Assembly (NCBI GenBank): GCA_944386805.1
Contig: CALXCO010000005.1
Span: forward strand, 26,980 to 90,979
DNA length: 64,000 bases
Direction: 5' to 3'
DNA from: an uncultured Clostridia bacterium
GTDB lineage: Bacteria > Bacillota > Clostridia > Oscillospirales > Ruminococcaceae
Positions 31,759-41,751 of the stretch are shown here, in pieces. Both the position numbers and the translations under genes were made by a program. The notes under the pieces are model-generated. The model did no database searches. It had not been told where the DNA came from and saw nothing but the letters and a program-made list of their open reading frames with translations. The stretch's first letter is position 1. Every line of letters starts with the position of its first letter.

Positions 31759-33489
31759 TTATTCAGCGAAAGCAGCGTTCAGTTCATCCAGAACCGGCTG
31801 AATCATCGACAGCTTGTCGGATACCCACTGGTCATAGTTGGTATCGAAGTCGCCGTCCTTGGTGATGATGTTGGCATATTCGTCCGCGTAGGTCATCGAC
31901 GCAAGGTTCATCGCCTGAGAAGAGTAGCTACTCAGATCCCAGTCGATCTCTTCGTCCTTGACGCTGGTGATCTCGGCACGTTTGTTGTACAGATCCGTAA
32001 CCTTTTCACGGGATGTTTCGGTAAAGCCGGGGTTGATGAAGGAGTAGTCGTCCGACAGGATGAACATGTTGCCGGTAATCGGATACAGGCTGGTGTATTT
32101 ATTTTCCAGCGTACCATATTCGGTATCCTGAACCAGGTTGACGATGTTGCCTTCCTCGTCATACTTCCAGTCGACGTCCGGAACACCCAGACGAATTCTC
32201 AGCTGGCCTTCCTCGGTGCAGCCGTAATCCCAGATAGACATAATGCGCTCATAGGTTGCTTCATCCATATTCGGCGACAGGATGTTGCAGGCCCAGTAGT
32301 TGGTGGAAGGATCGTCGTGTGCAACGCCTTCATCGTCGGTCAGAATGAAGACATCAGAGGTATCCCAGAAGGAAACGCCAAGGTTTTCCTGCATATACTG
32401 TTCGTAACGGTCAAACCAGGCAGCCATGCCGGTATACATGTTAGCCGCTGCATCGCCTGCCGCATAGAAATGACCAATATCGTCCGGGTCCTGAAGGGTA
32501 TAGAACTCAGGATAAAGCAGGCCATTGTCATACGCCTGTTTGATCTGGCGGAGTGCTTCCTTAACACCGGTTTCTTCTTCGGCAGGACCCCAGTGATACA
32601 TGCCGTCGTCGCCTTTGTAATATGCGTTCTGAATGACACCGGAAGCTTCCGTTACACGGTCCAGGACGTTGCCAACATAGCTGCTGGTGTTGTACCAGGG
32701 ATACTCGGCAAGGCCGGCATCTTTAATCGCCTGGCAGTATTCAAGGAACTGGGTCAGGCTGATGCTACCAGATTCGATATTGGCAGAAAGATCATATCCA
32801 GCCTCTTCTGCCCAGTCGGTACGCATAAACATCGAGATATGGCTGGTAATGGTATCGGACGGGAAGTTATTGGCAAATACCGGACGGAAGAAATAATACA
32901 TACCGCCGTACAGATTCTCATAATATTCGTTCGCAGGAGAGCAGGTAGCAGCTGCTGCAAGGTTGGGGTACTGGGTCTTCCAGTCTTCCGGCATCTCCAT
33001 AACCAGACCCTGGTCAGCATAGTTCGCACCGTCGCCTGCGTTAAAGTTCCAGACGCTCCAGTCGGGAAGGTCATCGGCGTTAATCCAGGTGTTCATTCTC
33101 TCGACCCAGTTGTCAAAAGTCAGAGAGGTAATATCCCATTCAACATTGAACGTCTCGGTCCACCATTCATAATACTCATTGCCATGGTTATAGTCAAGGC
33201 CGTCGGTAACCTGAATACCCGCAAACGAAATGGTAATCGGCTCGGAATAGTCGCGTGCCAGAATGTCTTCGGCGGTGACATCAGTTGTTGCAGCAAGGAC
33301 GCCGGAATCGGTTTTGGTAGACGCAGGTGTGGAAGATTCAGCTGTCGAGCTGTCGCTTGTGGAAGAAGAGGTCTGGCTGTCACTGTCGGACGAGCCAGTG
33401 GAAGAAGTGTCGCCTGAATTGCCGCAGGATGCGAGAGAAGCAATCAGGGAAGCGGCCAGCAGCATCGCAAAAAGCTTACGGGTTTTCAT
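31759..33489 (-). CDS. substrate-binding lipoprotein, LplA/YtcQ type
   Basis: 576-residue lipoprotein. The signal peptide has lipobox SLASC at Cys22 or so, a Ser/Asp/Thr linker follows to about residue 65, then a large CUT1-class binding domain (ITISFAGIQVTDGLDYNHGN). Its length is typical of the ~550-residue binding proteins that serve LplB/YtcP permeases for complex oligosaccharides. AGGAGG precedes the ATG at 33489; a longer frame to 33588 overlaps the permease gene and lacks support. Third gene of the importer operon. Substrate unknown. Confidence 0.9.
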   Translation of the reverse strand: MKTRKLFAMLLAASLIASLASCGNSGDTSSTGSSDSDSQTSSSTSDSSTAESSTPASTKTDSGVLAATTDVTAEDILARDYSEPITISFAGIQVTDGLDYNHGNEYYEWWTETFNVEWDITSLTFDNWVERMNTWINADDLPDWSVWNFNAGDGANYADQGLVMEMPEDWKTQYPNLAAAATCSPANEYYENLYGGMYYFFRPVFANNFPSDTITSHISMFMRTDWAEEAGYDLSANIESGSISLTQFLEYCQAIKDAGLAEYPWYNTSSYVGNVLDRVTEASGVIQNAYYKGDDGMYHWGPAEEETGVKEALRQIKQAYDNGLLYPEFYTLQDPDDIGHFYAAGDAAANMYTGMAAWFDRYEQYMQENLGVSFWDTSDVFILTDDEGVAHDDPSTNYWACNILSPNMDEATYERIMSIWDYGCTEEGQLRIRLGVPDVDWKYDEEGNIVNLVQDTEYGTLENKYTSLYPITGNMFILSDDYSFINPGFTETSREKVTDLYNKRAEITSVKDEEIDWDLSSYSSQAMNLASMTYADEYANIITKDGDFDTNYDQWVSDKLSMIQPVLDELNAAFAE

Positions 33490-33571
33490 GTTTTTTCCTC
33501 CTAAAAAAATTGATAAGACCATCCCGGCAGAATCACACTGCCGGGTATTTTTGTACAAACTTCTATACAGA

Positions 33572-34459
33572 TCAGGCTTTGATGGCACCGATCATAATGC
33601 CTTTGGTAAAGTACTTCTGCAGGAAGGGATAGACGCACATGACCGGAATCATCGTCGCCATAACCGCTGCCATCTTGATTGCGTCGGTAAAGTTCTTTTC
33701 ACCGACATCTACCATGGTCGAAGCAGTGTCTACAACCTGAGAATCCATAACAATCGAACGGAGTACCTGCTGGAGAGACTGCCAGTCGTTGGAGCGAAGG
33801 AAGATCATCGACATAAAGTATTCGTTCCACAGCTGAACAGCGACGAACAGGACGACAGTTGCCAAAATCGGTTTGGAAAGCGGAAGGACAATTCGGAACA
33901 AAATGGTCCATTCATCCGCGCCGTCAAGGTTTGCCGACTCCATCAGTGCCTCTGGCAGAGAGCAGAAATAGTTATAAATCAAAATCATGTTAAAGGTGTT
34001 CATGCCCTGCGCGAAGATAATCGACCAGATGGTGTTGGTCAGGTTAAAGCTCTTCATGACCAGGTACAGCGGAACGATACCGCCGTTAAAGATCATTGTA
34101 AACAGGATCAGCATGAAAATCAGGTGACGTCCCATCCAGCCTTTCCGGCACAGCGCATAGGCAAGCGTTGAGCAGAGCAGCAGGTTCAGCGGCAGACCGA
34201 CCAGCAGATAGCAAAGGGTGGTCTTATAGCCGACCAGAATACGGTTGTCCTTGAACAGTTCCTGATAGGCAGCCAGCGTCGGTTCCTTCGGCCAGATGAC
34301 CCAGGTTGACTGCATATATTCTTTATAGGAAGTAAAAGAAATTGCGATAACATTGAAGAACGGAATCAGAATGCACAGCATTCCCAGCGTCAGGATAATA
34401 ATCAGGATCCAGTCCATCAGTTCAAATTTATCTTTTTTATAATGTGCTTTCGAAGCCAT
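33572..34459 (-). CDS. ABC transporter permease, YtcP/LplC type
   Basis: 295-residue CUT1 permease with six transmembrane helices and an EAA-type loop (ESANLDGADEWTILFRIVLP). The C-terminal KYFTKGIMIGAIKA is characteristic of the LplC/YtcP group. An AAGGAG ribosome site precedes the start. It pairs with the LplB-type permease 40 bp upstream. No ATPase gene accompanies the pair. Confidence 0.92.
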   Translation of the reverse strand: MASKAHYKKDKFELMDWILIIILTLGMLCILIPFFNVIAISFTSYKEYMQSTWVIWPKEPTLAAYQELFKDNRILVGYKTTLCYLLVGLPLNLLLCSTLAYALCRKGWMGRHLIFMLILFTMIFNGGIVPLYLVMKSFNLTNTIWSIIFAQGMNTFNMILIYNYFCSLPEALMESANLDGADEWTILFRIVLPLSKPILATVVLFVAVQLWNEYFMSMIFLRSNDWQSLQQVLRSIVMDSQVVDTASTMVDVGEKNFTDAIKMAAVMATMIPVMCVYPFLQKYFTKGIMIGAIKA

Positions 34460-34498
34460 ACTGCAGATACTCCTTTCTCTTGGCTGTCAACTCTCTGC

Positions 34499-35461
34499 TT
34501 AACCAAACAGTCCCGTGCCGCCCATCATCTTGGAGCCTTTGTTTGCAATGACCAGCAGCGTCATGTTGATGATCGAACGGAAAAGCGAAACGGCCGTCGA
34601 GAAACCAAAGTCGGTGGATGCGGTAAAGGTAATGCGGTAGATGTACATATCCAGCACTTCGGCGACATTCTTTGTCGCAGCATTGCTCAGGTTGAAGATC
34701 TGGTCGAAGCCGGCGGTCATCAGGTTGCCGGTCGTCATAATAAACAGAACCGAAATGGTGGGAAGGATGTTCGGCAGGGTTACACTCCAGATTCTCTGCC
34801 AGCGGGTCGCGCCGTCAATTTCAGCTGCCTCGTACTGGTCCTGATCGATACCGGAGATTGCGGACAGGTAGATGATCGAAGAATAACCGGCTGATTTCCA
34901 GATATCGGTGATATACAGCATCGGCTGGAAGATCTTTTCACTTCCAAGGAAGTTGATGGTCGGGATACCGGCTGCCGACAGTGCACTGTTGACTAGGCCG
35001 TCGATTGAAAGGAGATTGGTCATAATCGAAGCGACGACAACCCACGACAGGAAGTGGGGGAAGGTAAAGACCGTCTGCATAACCTTTTTGTACCGTCCGA
35101 CGCGCAGTTCGTTGAGCATCAGCGCGACCAGAATCGGTGCCGGGAAGTTGATGACCAGACGTCCGACGTTGATCAGCAGGGTGCGTCCAACCGATCTCCA
35201 AAAGTACATGTCACGGAAAACAGCTTCAAAGTTTTGGAACCCACACCAGGGACTTCCCCAGATACCGATCTTGGCCTTGTAGGTTTTGAATGCAAGCTGC
35301 AAGCCTGCCATCGGGTAGTAAGCAAACAGCAGGTACCAGACCAGTGCGGGAATCAGCAGAAGATAGATCTGCCAGTACTTTTTAAAGTTAATGGCCAGCT
35401 TCTGCATTCCTGTCGCATGTGCGGCAGTTACGGTTTTCTTTTCTTTCGCCAAAGACGTCAA
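34499..35461 (-). CDS. ABC transporter permease, LplB type
   Basis: About 320 residues with six transmembrane helices, LplB signature YYPMAGLQLAFKTYK and the coupling loop EAAEIDGATRWQRIWSVTLP. The start is a TTG at 35461 placed 9 nt after GGAGGA; the in-frame GTG at 35470 is too near that site. First gene of the importer operon. A LytS-type kinase is transcribed divergently from the shared 274-bp upstream region, which suggests that it controls this operon. Confidence 0.9.
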   Translation of the reverse strand: MTSLAKEKKTVTAAHATGMQKLAINFKKYWQIYLLLIPALVWYLLFAYYPMAGLQLAFKTYKAKIGIWGSPWCGFQNFEAVFRDMYFWRSVGRTLLINVGRLVINFPAPILVALMLNELRVGRYKKVMQTVFTFPHFLSWVVVASIMTNLLSIDGLVNSALSAAGIPTINFLGSEKIFQPMLYITDIWKSAGYSSIIYLSAISGIDQDQYEAAEIDGATRWQRIWSVTLPNILPTISVLFIMTTGNLMTAGFDQIFNLSNAATKNVAEVLDMYIYRITFTASTDFGFSTAVSLFRSIINMTLLVIANKGSKMMGGTGLFG

Positions 35462-35735
35462 GATGATCACTCCTCCAAAATGTTCACAAATAATTTTTTT
35501 AATCTGCCTGTGTTTTTCCTGTTGCTATTATGATAATAGATTTTGAACAGAATAGAAAGAGAGAATCTTCGGAAGTTCTCGGACAATATTCGGATACTGT
35601 TCTGCGAAATATTGCGCATAATATCTGAGACGTGATAGAATATTTTAGGCTAAAAGGAAAATAATATTGTTTTTCTGTGAACATATATTTTATATTTTAC
35701 CTGACTGTTTACCGGCTCCGAAAAGAGGAAAAACC
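35462..35735. other. control region between importer and sensor kinase genes
   Basis: AT-rich 274-bp divergent intergenic region. It contains inverted CAATATTCG / CGAA(A)TATTG elements around 35583-35615 that could be sites for the YesN-type regulator. No clear consensus promoter was fixed. Confidence 0.35.
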
Positions 35736-37598
35736 ATGATTAAAACATTTATTAAAAATTTTACAGAAAAATTGCTCCGTCCGTTTGCAAAAAGACTCTT
35801 TCGGATTAAATCTCTGCAAAATGGGCTGATGCTGTCGATGGGGATACTGCTCGTCACACTGGCAGCTGTTTTCGGCTACTTTTTCTTTGGAATCCTGCCC
35901 CAGACACAGCGGCAGGCAGAATCCAGCTTTTCACAATATGCCATTGTCTCCACCCAGCAGGTAGAAAACCTGCTGAATTCCTCCCAGGAAGCGGCACAGA
36001 ACGCCGCCTATTCAAATGTGACCCAAAAATATCTGCTTTCCGATATTCCGGGCGTCGTCATCGAATCCAAAGCCGCTGTCCTGGATATGTTCAGTTATAT
36101 CAGTGTCTACGGGTCGGGATTTCAGGATATCGTCTTTTTTTCCGACCGTAATCGGAAGTTTTCTATCACCAACCAGTATACCGATCTGGTGGAAGAAGCG
36201 ATTAACCTGTCCGGTATCGGCAGTGACCATCACTTCCAGAAAGCATTTTATTCTTCGGTCATGTACTATAAAGAGGAAAAATATCTGATCTACTTTTTCC
36301 CGGTATACGGCATTATTGACGGGTACCGGTACGACTATAATCCGATTATCGGCGCCGTAATCTACAATATGGAGGACCTTCTCGATGAGATGATCGGCCT
36401 GCAATACCAAAACAGCGCCGCCGTCTTTATGAGCGACGACAGTATCCTCTACAGCAGCCGCACACTGACCCAACAGGAAATCATCTCCCTGAGGGAGATG
36501 CAAAATGAAGACCACGAAATCATCACCGATGACTGCCGTTATCTCGTCGAAAATATCCAGCTGTCGGTCCCGGACTGGCGGCTGATTCTGATAGCGCCGG
36601 AAAAGTCACTCTTCACCGGTATCCCGGAAGCACGTTATCTGCTGGTCTGGCTGATGGTTGGGGCAATGGCTCTGGCAGGTCTGGTGATTGTCGGCATTCT
36701 GTGGTCGGTACGCCGTTCGATCATGCGGATGACCGCTGAAATACGGCTGGCCGGCCGTGACGGCATCAAGGTCAGTACACCCCAGATTGCCGAGCTGTCC
36801 CCTGTCTCGGATGCGCTTAATCTGACGATGGAAGACCTCCGTCAGGCCACCGAACGGGAGCAGCAGTATGCACACGCCGAATATGAAGCCCGGCTTTCCC
36901 AGATTAAAACCGAAATGCTCGCCTACCGCAGCCAGATTAACCCGCATTTTCTGTTCAATACCCTTGAAACGGTCCGTTCTCTCGCCCATCGCTATGGTGC
37001 ACAGCCGGTCGAACAGCTGGTCGGCGGCATGTCGCAGATGTTCCGTTATTCTCTTTATGCTCCGATGATTGTCCAGCTGGAGGACGAGCTTGGGCATCTG
37101 GGCGCTTACTTTTCGGTGATGGACGCCCGTTTCCCCAACCGCTTTAAGATTCTGGAGGATATCGACCCGGAAACGCTGGGATGGCCAATCCTGTCGATGC
37201 TGCTCCAGCCGCTGGCGGAGAATGCCATCCGCCATGCCTTTAATGGGCGGAGAAGCGGCATTATGCTGATCCAGACCTTTATCCGCGAAAAAAAACTCCA
37301 CGTCCGTATCGCGGACAATGGAGTCGGTATCCAGCAGCCTGTTCTGGAAAAGCTGCTCTATAAAATTTATCATGAACACATGGAGACAGAAAAAGCCATG
37401 GATTCCAGTCTTAAATCACAGCAGACCAAAATCAGTATCGGCCTGCCCAATATCTACCACCGTCTCCGGCTGACATTCGGACAGGGAGCCGACCTTCAGC
37501 TTCGCTCACGCGAAGGATATTATACCGTCGTCGAGCTGGTCATCCCACAGGAACATATATCGATGGATGACCGGGGCACATCCTTCTTTTCTCAGTAA
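35736..37598 (+). CDS. sensor histidine kinase, LytS/YesM type
   Basis: 620-residue membrane kinase. TM1 (~30-53: LMLSMGILLVTLAAVFGYFF), a large extracellular sensor domain, TM2 (~298-320: LLVWLMVGAMALAGLVIVGI), a linker, then the His_kinase domain with phospho-acceptor motif QINPHFLFNTLETVRSLA and the ATPase N-box LLQPLAENAIRHAF and G-box ADNGVGI. This type usually senses sugars or oligosaccharides. AGAGGA precedes the ATG at 35736. Its partner regulator is on the opposite strand and the two genes overlap tail to tail. Confidence 0.92.
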   Translation: MIKTFIKNFTEKLLRPFAKRLFRIKSLQNGLMLSMGILLVTLAAVFGYFFFGILPQTQRQAESSFSQYAIVSTQQVENLLNSSQEAAQNAAYSNVTQKYLLSDIPGVVIESKAAVLDMFSYISVYGSGFQDIVFFSDRNRKFSITNQYTDLVEEAINLSGIGSDHHFQKAFYSSVMYYKEEKYLIYFFPVYGIIDGYRYDYNPIIGAVIYNMEDLLDEMIGLQYQNSAAVFMSDDSILYSSRTLTQQEIISLREMQNEDHEIITDDCRYLVENIQLSVPDWRLILIAPEKSLFTGIPEARYLLVWLMVGAMALAGLVIVGILWSVRRSIMRMTAEIRLAGRDGIKVSTPQIAELSPVSDALNLTMEDLRQATEREQQYAHAEYEARLSQIKTEMLAYRSQINPHFLFNTLETVRSLAHRYGAQPVEQLVGGMSQMFRYSLYAPMIVQLEDELGHLGAYFSVMDARFPNRFKILEDIDPETLGWPILSMLLQPLAENAIRHAFNGRRSGIMLIQTFIREKKLHVRIADNGVGIQQPVLEKLLYKIYHEHMETEKAMDSSLKSQQTKISIGLPNIYHRLRLTFGQGADLQLRSREGYYTVVELVIPQEHISMDDRGTSFFSQ

Positions 37599-38632
37599 GC
37601 GGTATAGCGTTTTTCTTTGCGGAACAGATCCGGCGTGATGCCGACTTCCGCCTTGAACTGCCGTCCAAAGTAGGAGTAATCGCTGTAACCACATGCAAAG
37701 GCAACCTCCCGCAGCGAAAGGTGTGAAGTCATCAGCAGGACCTGTGCATGGTGCATCCGGATGCGGCGGAGAAAACTCATAATCGATTCATTGGTCTGTT
37801 TTTTAAAGCGGTCACACAGGTAGGTCTCGGTGACGAAAAAGTGGGCAGCCAGTTCTTTCAGCGTAATTTCATTGCGCATATTCTCGACCAGATACAGCTG
37901 AATCTCCGGAACCGACAGCTGCCCGCGTCCGTTTTCCCTGGCAAACGTAAATCCACCGGCCAGTGCGGCACGGGCTGTGCGCAGCAGCCATTCTCCCTGA
38001 CGGTCAGGAAAGCCCGGCAGACTCAGCCCGCATCCTTCCGGCAGGCTGTCGGGATAGTCGTCCAGCAGATACCCGAACTGTCCGCCGACCTGAACCGGCT
38101 GGCACCATCTGCCGTCCTCGCGCGGCGACAGCCTGAATGCACTCTCAGACAGCACCAGATAACATTCCAGTCCATTGGGTGATTCGGGGAAAACAGGATG
38201 GTCGGGGTCGACGGAGATCACCGGGGTGGAAGGCTCAGATGTCCGTTCAAACCGGCTGAGTTTTTGGGCCAGCATTCTGGCCGCTTCGCGGACGTCGGAG
38301 GCGGTGAGCGGCTTAAGCAGGTAATGGACGGCGGACAGCCGGATTGCCTCGCGTGCCACCTCAAAATCAGAATACGCACTGACAACCACACACTGTACAT
38401 TCGGGAAATTCTGCCGCAGACGATACACCAGCTCGATTCCGGTCATATCCGGCATCCGGATATCGGTAATAACCGCATCCGGGCAGACACGGGCGGATTT
38501 TGCGATGGCCTCACTGCCACACTCGCAGCGTGCCACGACAGAAAATCCTTCCTGTTCCCAGTCAATAATCTCTTCCATTCCGGCCAGTGCCCATGGTTCA
38601 TCATCAACCAGCATCAGCCTGTATTTTTCCAT
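37592..38632 (-). CDS. response regulator with AraC-type DNA-binding domain (YesN type)
   Basis: 346-residue regulator. The receiver domain has acidic residues VDDEP, the phospho-acceptor Asp in DAVITDIRMPDM (~57) and the Lys in YLLKPL (~107). After a short middle segment (~130-240) the C-terminus holds two AraC helix-turn-helices (ITLKELAAHFFVTETYLCDR, LREVAFACGYSDYSYFGRQF). Its promoter has TATAAT with TTGTTC 18 bp away on the minus strand. It converges with the LytS-type kinase, and their 3' ends share 7 bp. It likely activates the adjacent LplB-type importer. Confidence 0.92.
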   Translation of the reverse strand: MEKYRLMLVDDEPWALAGMEEIIDWEQEGFSVVARCECGSEAIAKSARVCPDAVITDIRMPDMTGIELVYRLRQNFPNVQCVVVSAYSDFEVAREAIRLSAVHYLLKPLTASDVREAARMLAQKLSRFERTSEPSTPVISVDPDHPVFPESPNGLECYLVLSESAFRLSPREDGRWCQPVQVGGQFGYLLDDYPDSLPEGCGLSLPGFPDRQGEWLLRTARAALAGGFTFARENGRGQLSVPEIQLYLVENMRNEITLKELAAHFFVTETYLCDRFKKQTNESIMSFLRRIRMHHAQVLLMTSHLSLREVAFACGYSDYSYFGRQFKAEVGITPDLFRKEKRYTAY

Positions 38633-38802
38633 TAAAATCCACCCTTCTCAGCTCGGTATTCTGTGTTTTTTCATTATACCACAAATTGCAGGCAACGAAC
38701 AAGAGCTGTTTTCTGCCCGAAGTGAAAGCGAAATGTAAAATTCGGAGATCAAAGTTTTTTCATAGAAAAGTCCTTATTCATCCACCTTTTCTTCAAGATT
38801 TG
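38633..38802. other. start of the 382-bp gap upstream of mglB
   Basis: Holds the minus-strand promoter of the YesN-type regulator (TATAAT near 38675). I see no gene in the rest. The gap continues with the hairpin at 38803-38841 and the mglB promoter near 38924. Confidence 0.4.
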
Positions 38803-38841
38803 GCGCTGTTGTTGTGCATTTAGCACAGCAGCAGCGCTTTT
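38803..38841 (+). terminator. terminator-like hairpin upstream of mglB
   Basis: 15-bp stem, GCGCTGTTGTTGTGC with GCACAGCAGCAGCGC (two G-U pairs), loop ATTTA, then TTTT. No plus-strand gene precedes it. It may stop an upstream leader or antisense transcript. Confidence 0.45.
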
Positions 38842-38923
38842 CTGTTATCGAAAATGGCAAAACACATGATAAATTTCCAGTAACACGAAAGGAAATTCTA
38901 TCGATTTCATGAGAAAAAATCCC

Positions 38924-38929
38924 TATAAT
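38924..38929 (+). promoter_or_regulatory. -10 element of the mgl operon promoter
   Basis: TATAAT with only a poor -35 (TCGATT 17 bp upstream), as expected for an activator-dependent promoter. Confidence 0.45.
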
Positions 38930-39014
38930 AAAGGCAGAAAGGGAAAACATCCCGAACAACAAATCGGACAATAAAAAACGAAATTGAAAACATGAATATA
39001 TGGAGGTATTCATT

Positions 39015-40160
39015 ATGAAAAAGTTTTTAGCAGCCGCTCTGATCTGTGCCATGACCCTGTCCCTCGCTTCCTGCACCAGTTCCACTAACAATTCGTCCGG
39101 CAGTGACCCCGCTTCCACCTCTTCCACCGCATCTACTGAAAGCAGCTCGACGGTACAGACAACTTCGTCTGACCTGAAAGTCGGCGTATTCTACTACGCA
39201 TTCTCCGACGTGTACATCACCAGCGTCCGTACCAACATGGACGCCAAACTGGACGCACTGGGCGTTACCTACCAGAACTTCGACGGCAACAACAACCAGG
39301 CTCAGCAGACCGACCAGATCAACACCGCAATCGCGGACGGCTACAACCTTCTGGTTGTCAACATCGTCGATACCACCTCCCCTGACGCCGCTCAGAGCAT
39401 CACCGATACCGCGAAAAATGCTGGTATCCCGGTTATCTTCTTCAACCGTGAAATCAGCGACGACGTCGTCAAGAGCTATGAAAACTGTGCATTCGTCGGC
39501 ACCGACGCCGCTGAAGCAGGCCATATGCAGGGCGAAATGATCGGCAATTATCTGGTTGAAAACTACGAGACAGTCGACCTCAACGGCGATGGAAAGATCT
39601 CCTACGTCATGTTCAAAGGCCAGGAAGCAAACGCTGAGGCGGAATACCGTACCCAGTATGCAGTCGAAGACGCAGACAAGATTCTGGCAGACGCCGGCAA
39701 GGAACCCCTCTCCTTCTACGACAGCAGCAACTCCAAGAAATATCTGGTTGACCAGACAGGCGCATGGTCCGCACAGGCTGCGGTTGACTATATGAATACC
39801 ATCCTCTCGGAATACTCCGAATCCAACGGCAATATGATCGAGCTGGTCATCGCCAACAACGACGGCATGGCTGAAGGCGCGATCTCCGCTCTGCAGGGAA
39901 TTGGCTACAACACCGGTAATGAAGGAAGTACGACCATCCCGGTATTCGGCGTTGACGCCGTCGATACCGCTAAAGAGAAAATTCAGGCTGGTCAGATGAC
40001 CGGTACCATCATGCAGGACGCGGAAGGCATGGCCGACACCATCACGACGCTGGTCGGCAACCTCAACAACGGCGAGGCTCTGATGGCCAACACCGATCAG
40101 TTCAACGTCGATGAGAGCGTTGCAAAGATTCGTGTTCCTTACGGCGTCTACACCGGCTGA
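39015..40160 (+). CDS. mglB: galactose/glucose-type sugar-binding lipoprotein
   Basis: 381-residue lipoprotein with lipobox SLASC (Cys20) and a Ser/Thr linker, then a periplasmic-binding-protein type 1 fold (LKVGVFYYAFSDVYITSVRT). The loop DLNGDGKIS followed by YVMFKGQ matches the calcium-binding loop of MglB. Sugar-contact motifs include VIFFNRE and VIANNDGMAEGA. AATATGGAGG precedes the ATG at 39015. It heads the mglBAC operon and is followed by a strong hairpin. Galactose or glucose is the expected ligand by family; xylose or another aldose cannot be excluded. Confidence 0.92.
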   Translation: MKKFLAAALICAMTLSLASCTSSTNNSSGSDPASTSSTASTESSSTVQTTSSDLKVGVFYYAFSDVYITSVRTNMDAKLDALGVTYQNFDGNNNQAQQTDQINTAIADGYNLLVVNIVDTTSPDAAQSITDTAKNAGIPVIFFNREISDDVVKSYENCAFVGTDAAEAGHMQGEMIGNYLVENYETVDLNGDGKISYVMFKGQEANAEAEYRTQYAVEDADKILADAGKEPLSFYDSSNSKKYLVDQTGAWSAQAAVDYMNTILSEYSESNGNMIELVIANNDGMAEGAISALQGIGYNTGNEGSTTIPVFGVDAVDTAKEKIQAGQMTGTIMQDAEGMADTITTLVGNLNNGEALMANTDQFNVDESVAKIRVPYGVYTG

Positions 40161-40179
40161 TTCTTTCGATCCAACTCGC

Positions 40180-40204
40180 GGGCTTGCTGCGGCGCAGCAA
40201 GCCC
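40180..40204 (+). repeat. intercistronic hairpin between mglB and mglA
   Basis: 11-bp perfect arms GGGCTTGCTGC and GCAGCAAGCCC around GGC, no T-run. Confidence 0.75.
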
Positions 40205-40242
40205 TTCTATACTGAATCTCAACACGGAAAGGAAGAAGGCAT

Positions 40243-41739
40243 ATGGATCAGGCATTGCTTGAAATGAAAAATATCAGCAAATCCTTCCCCGGCGTCAAGG
40301 CTCTGGACAATGTTTCCCTCACCGTCCGGCCTGGAACGGTTCATGCCCTGATGGGCGAAAACGGCGCAGGAAAATCTACCCTGATGAAGTGCCTGTTTGG
40401 AATATACCACAAAGACAGCGGCCGTATCTTTCTGGACGGGAAGGAAGTCTCCTTCAAAAGCTCCAAAGAAGCGCTGGAAAACGGCGTCGCAATGGTCCAT
40501 CAGGAACTAAATCAGGCGTTGACCCGCAGTGTACAGGACAACCTCTGGCTGGGACGGTATCCTAAAGTCGGCGGCATCATGGTCAGTGAATCGATCATGA
40601 AAAAACGGACACGGGAAATTTTTGACGAGCTGGGTGTCAACGTCGACCCCAAGGTCATCATGTCGACCATGCCGGTCTCCCAGCGGCAGATGGTTGAAAT
40701 CGCCAAGGCGGTCTCGTATGACTCCAAGATCATCGTCTTTGACGAACCAACCTCGTCGCTGACCGAAACCGAGGTCGAACACCTCTTTCGCATCATCAAC
40801 ATGCTCAAAGCCAAAGGCTGCGGCATTATCTACATCAGCCACAAAATGGAAGAAATCCTCCGCATCTCAGATGACGTCACCATCATGCGAGACGGTACCT
40901 GGGTCGCTACCCGCCCAGCCAGCGAGTTGACCATGGAAGAAATTATCCGTTTGATGGTGGGACGGGAGCTGACCAACCGCTTCCCGCCAAAGACCAACAA
41001 ACCCGGTGACGTCATTCTGGATGTTCAGCATATCAAAGGCAAATATACCCGTCTGAAAGAAGCAACTTTCCAGCTGCACAAGGGTGAAATACTCGGCATC
41101 GCCGGTCTGGACGGCTCCGGACGGACCGAAGTGCTGGAAAACCTGTTCGGTTCGATGACCCGCGAAGGCGGTAAAATCTTCCTGCATGGGAAGGAAATTC
41201 GCAACCGCAACCCCGGTGAATCCATTAAAAACGGATTCGCCCTTCTGACCGAAGAACGTCGTGCAACTGGTATCTTCGGAATCCGAGATATCGAAGACAA
41301 TACCGTCATCTCCAGCCTGAAGGATTATCTGGTCGGCGGAATCTGCCTGAGTGAGAAAAAAATGAGAGCCAAAACCGACTGGGCCATCCAATCCATGCAT
41401 ATCAAAACCCCCAGCCGTAAAACGCAGATCCGTTCGCTGTCGGGCGGCAACCAGCAAAAGGTTATCATCGGCCGCTGGCTTCTGACCAAACCAGAAGTGC
41501 TGCTGCTGGACGAACCGACCAGAGGCATCGACGTCGGCGCTAAATACGAAATCTACCAGCTGATCATCGACCTTGCCAACGAAGGCAAAGGCGTCATTAT
41601 GGTTTCCTCTGAGATGCCGGAACTGCTGGGCGTATGTGACCGGATTCTGGTCATGTCGGGCGGAAGAATCGCCGGCGAAGTGGACGCCGCAGATACCAGC
41701 CAGGAGGAAATCCTCACACTGGCCGCAAAATATGTGTAA
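40243..41739 (+). CDS. mglA: sugar ABC transporter ATP-binding protein with two ATPase domains
   Basis: 498-residue tandem ATPase of the CUT2 class. Domain 1 has Walker [10 protein letters not shown], signature-like [14 protein letters not shown] and Walker [12 protein letters not shown]. Domain 2 has [15 protein letters not shown] and [15 protein letters not shown], but its Walker A position reads GLDGSGRTE, as is normal for MglA/RbsA. A GAAAGGAAG ribosome site precedes the ATG. It is coupled to mglC, 12 bp downstream, and powers uptake of the sugar delivered by MglB. Confidence 0.95.
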   Translation: MDQALLEMKNISKSFPGVKALDNVSLTVRPGTVHALMGENGAGKSTLMKCLFGIYHKDSGRIFLDGKEVSFKSSKEALENGVAMVHQELNQALTRSVQDNLWLGRYPKVGGIMVSESIMKKRTREIFDELGVNVDPKVIMSTMPVSQRQMVEIAKAVSYDSKIIVFDEPTSSLTETEVEHLFRIINMLKAKGCGIIYISHKMEEILRISDDVTIMRDGTWVATRPASELTMEEIIRLMVGRELTNRFPPKTNKPGDVILDVQHIKGKYTRLKEATFQLHKGEILGIAGLDGSGRTEVLENLFGSMTREGGKIFLHGKEIRNRNPGESIKNGFALLTEERRATGIFGIRDIEDNTVISSLKDYLVGGICLSEKKMRAKTDWAIQSMHIKTPSRKTQIRSLSGGNQQKVIIGRWLLTKPEVLLLDEPTRGIDVGAKYEIYQLIIDLANEGKGVIMVSSEMPELLGVCDRILVMSGGRIAGEVDAADTSQEEILTLAAKYV

Positions 41740-41751
41740 GGAGGAATTTCC

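Noticed and set aside
31759..33588. Longer start for the LplA-like lipoprotein at 33588
   Set aside because: The extra 33 residues overlap the permease gene and precede a typical lipoprotein signal peptide; AGGAGG directly precedes the ATG at 33489.
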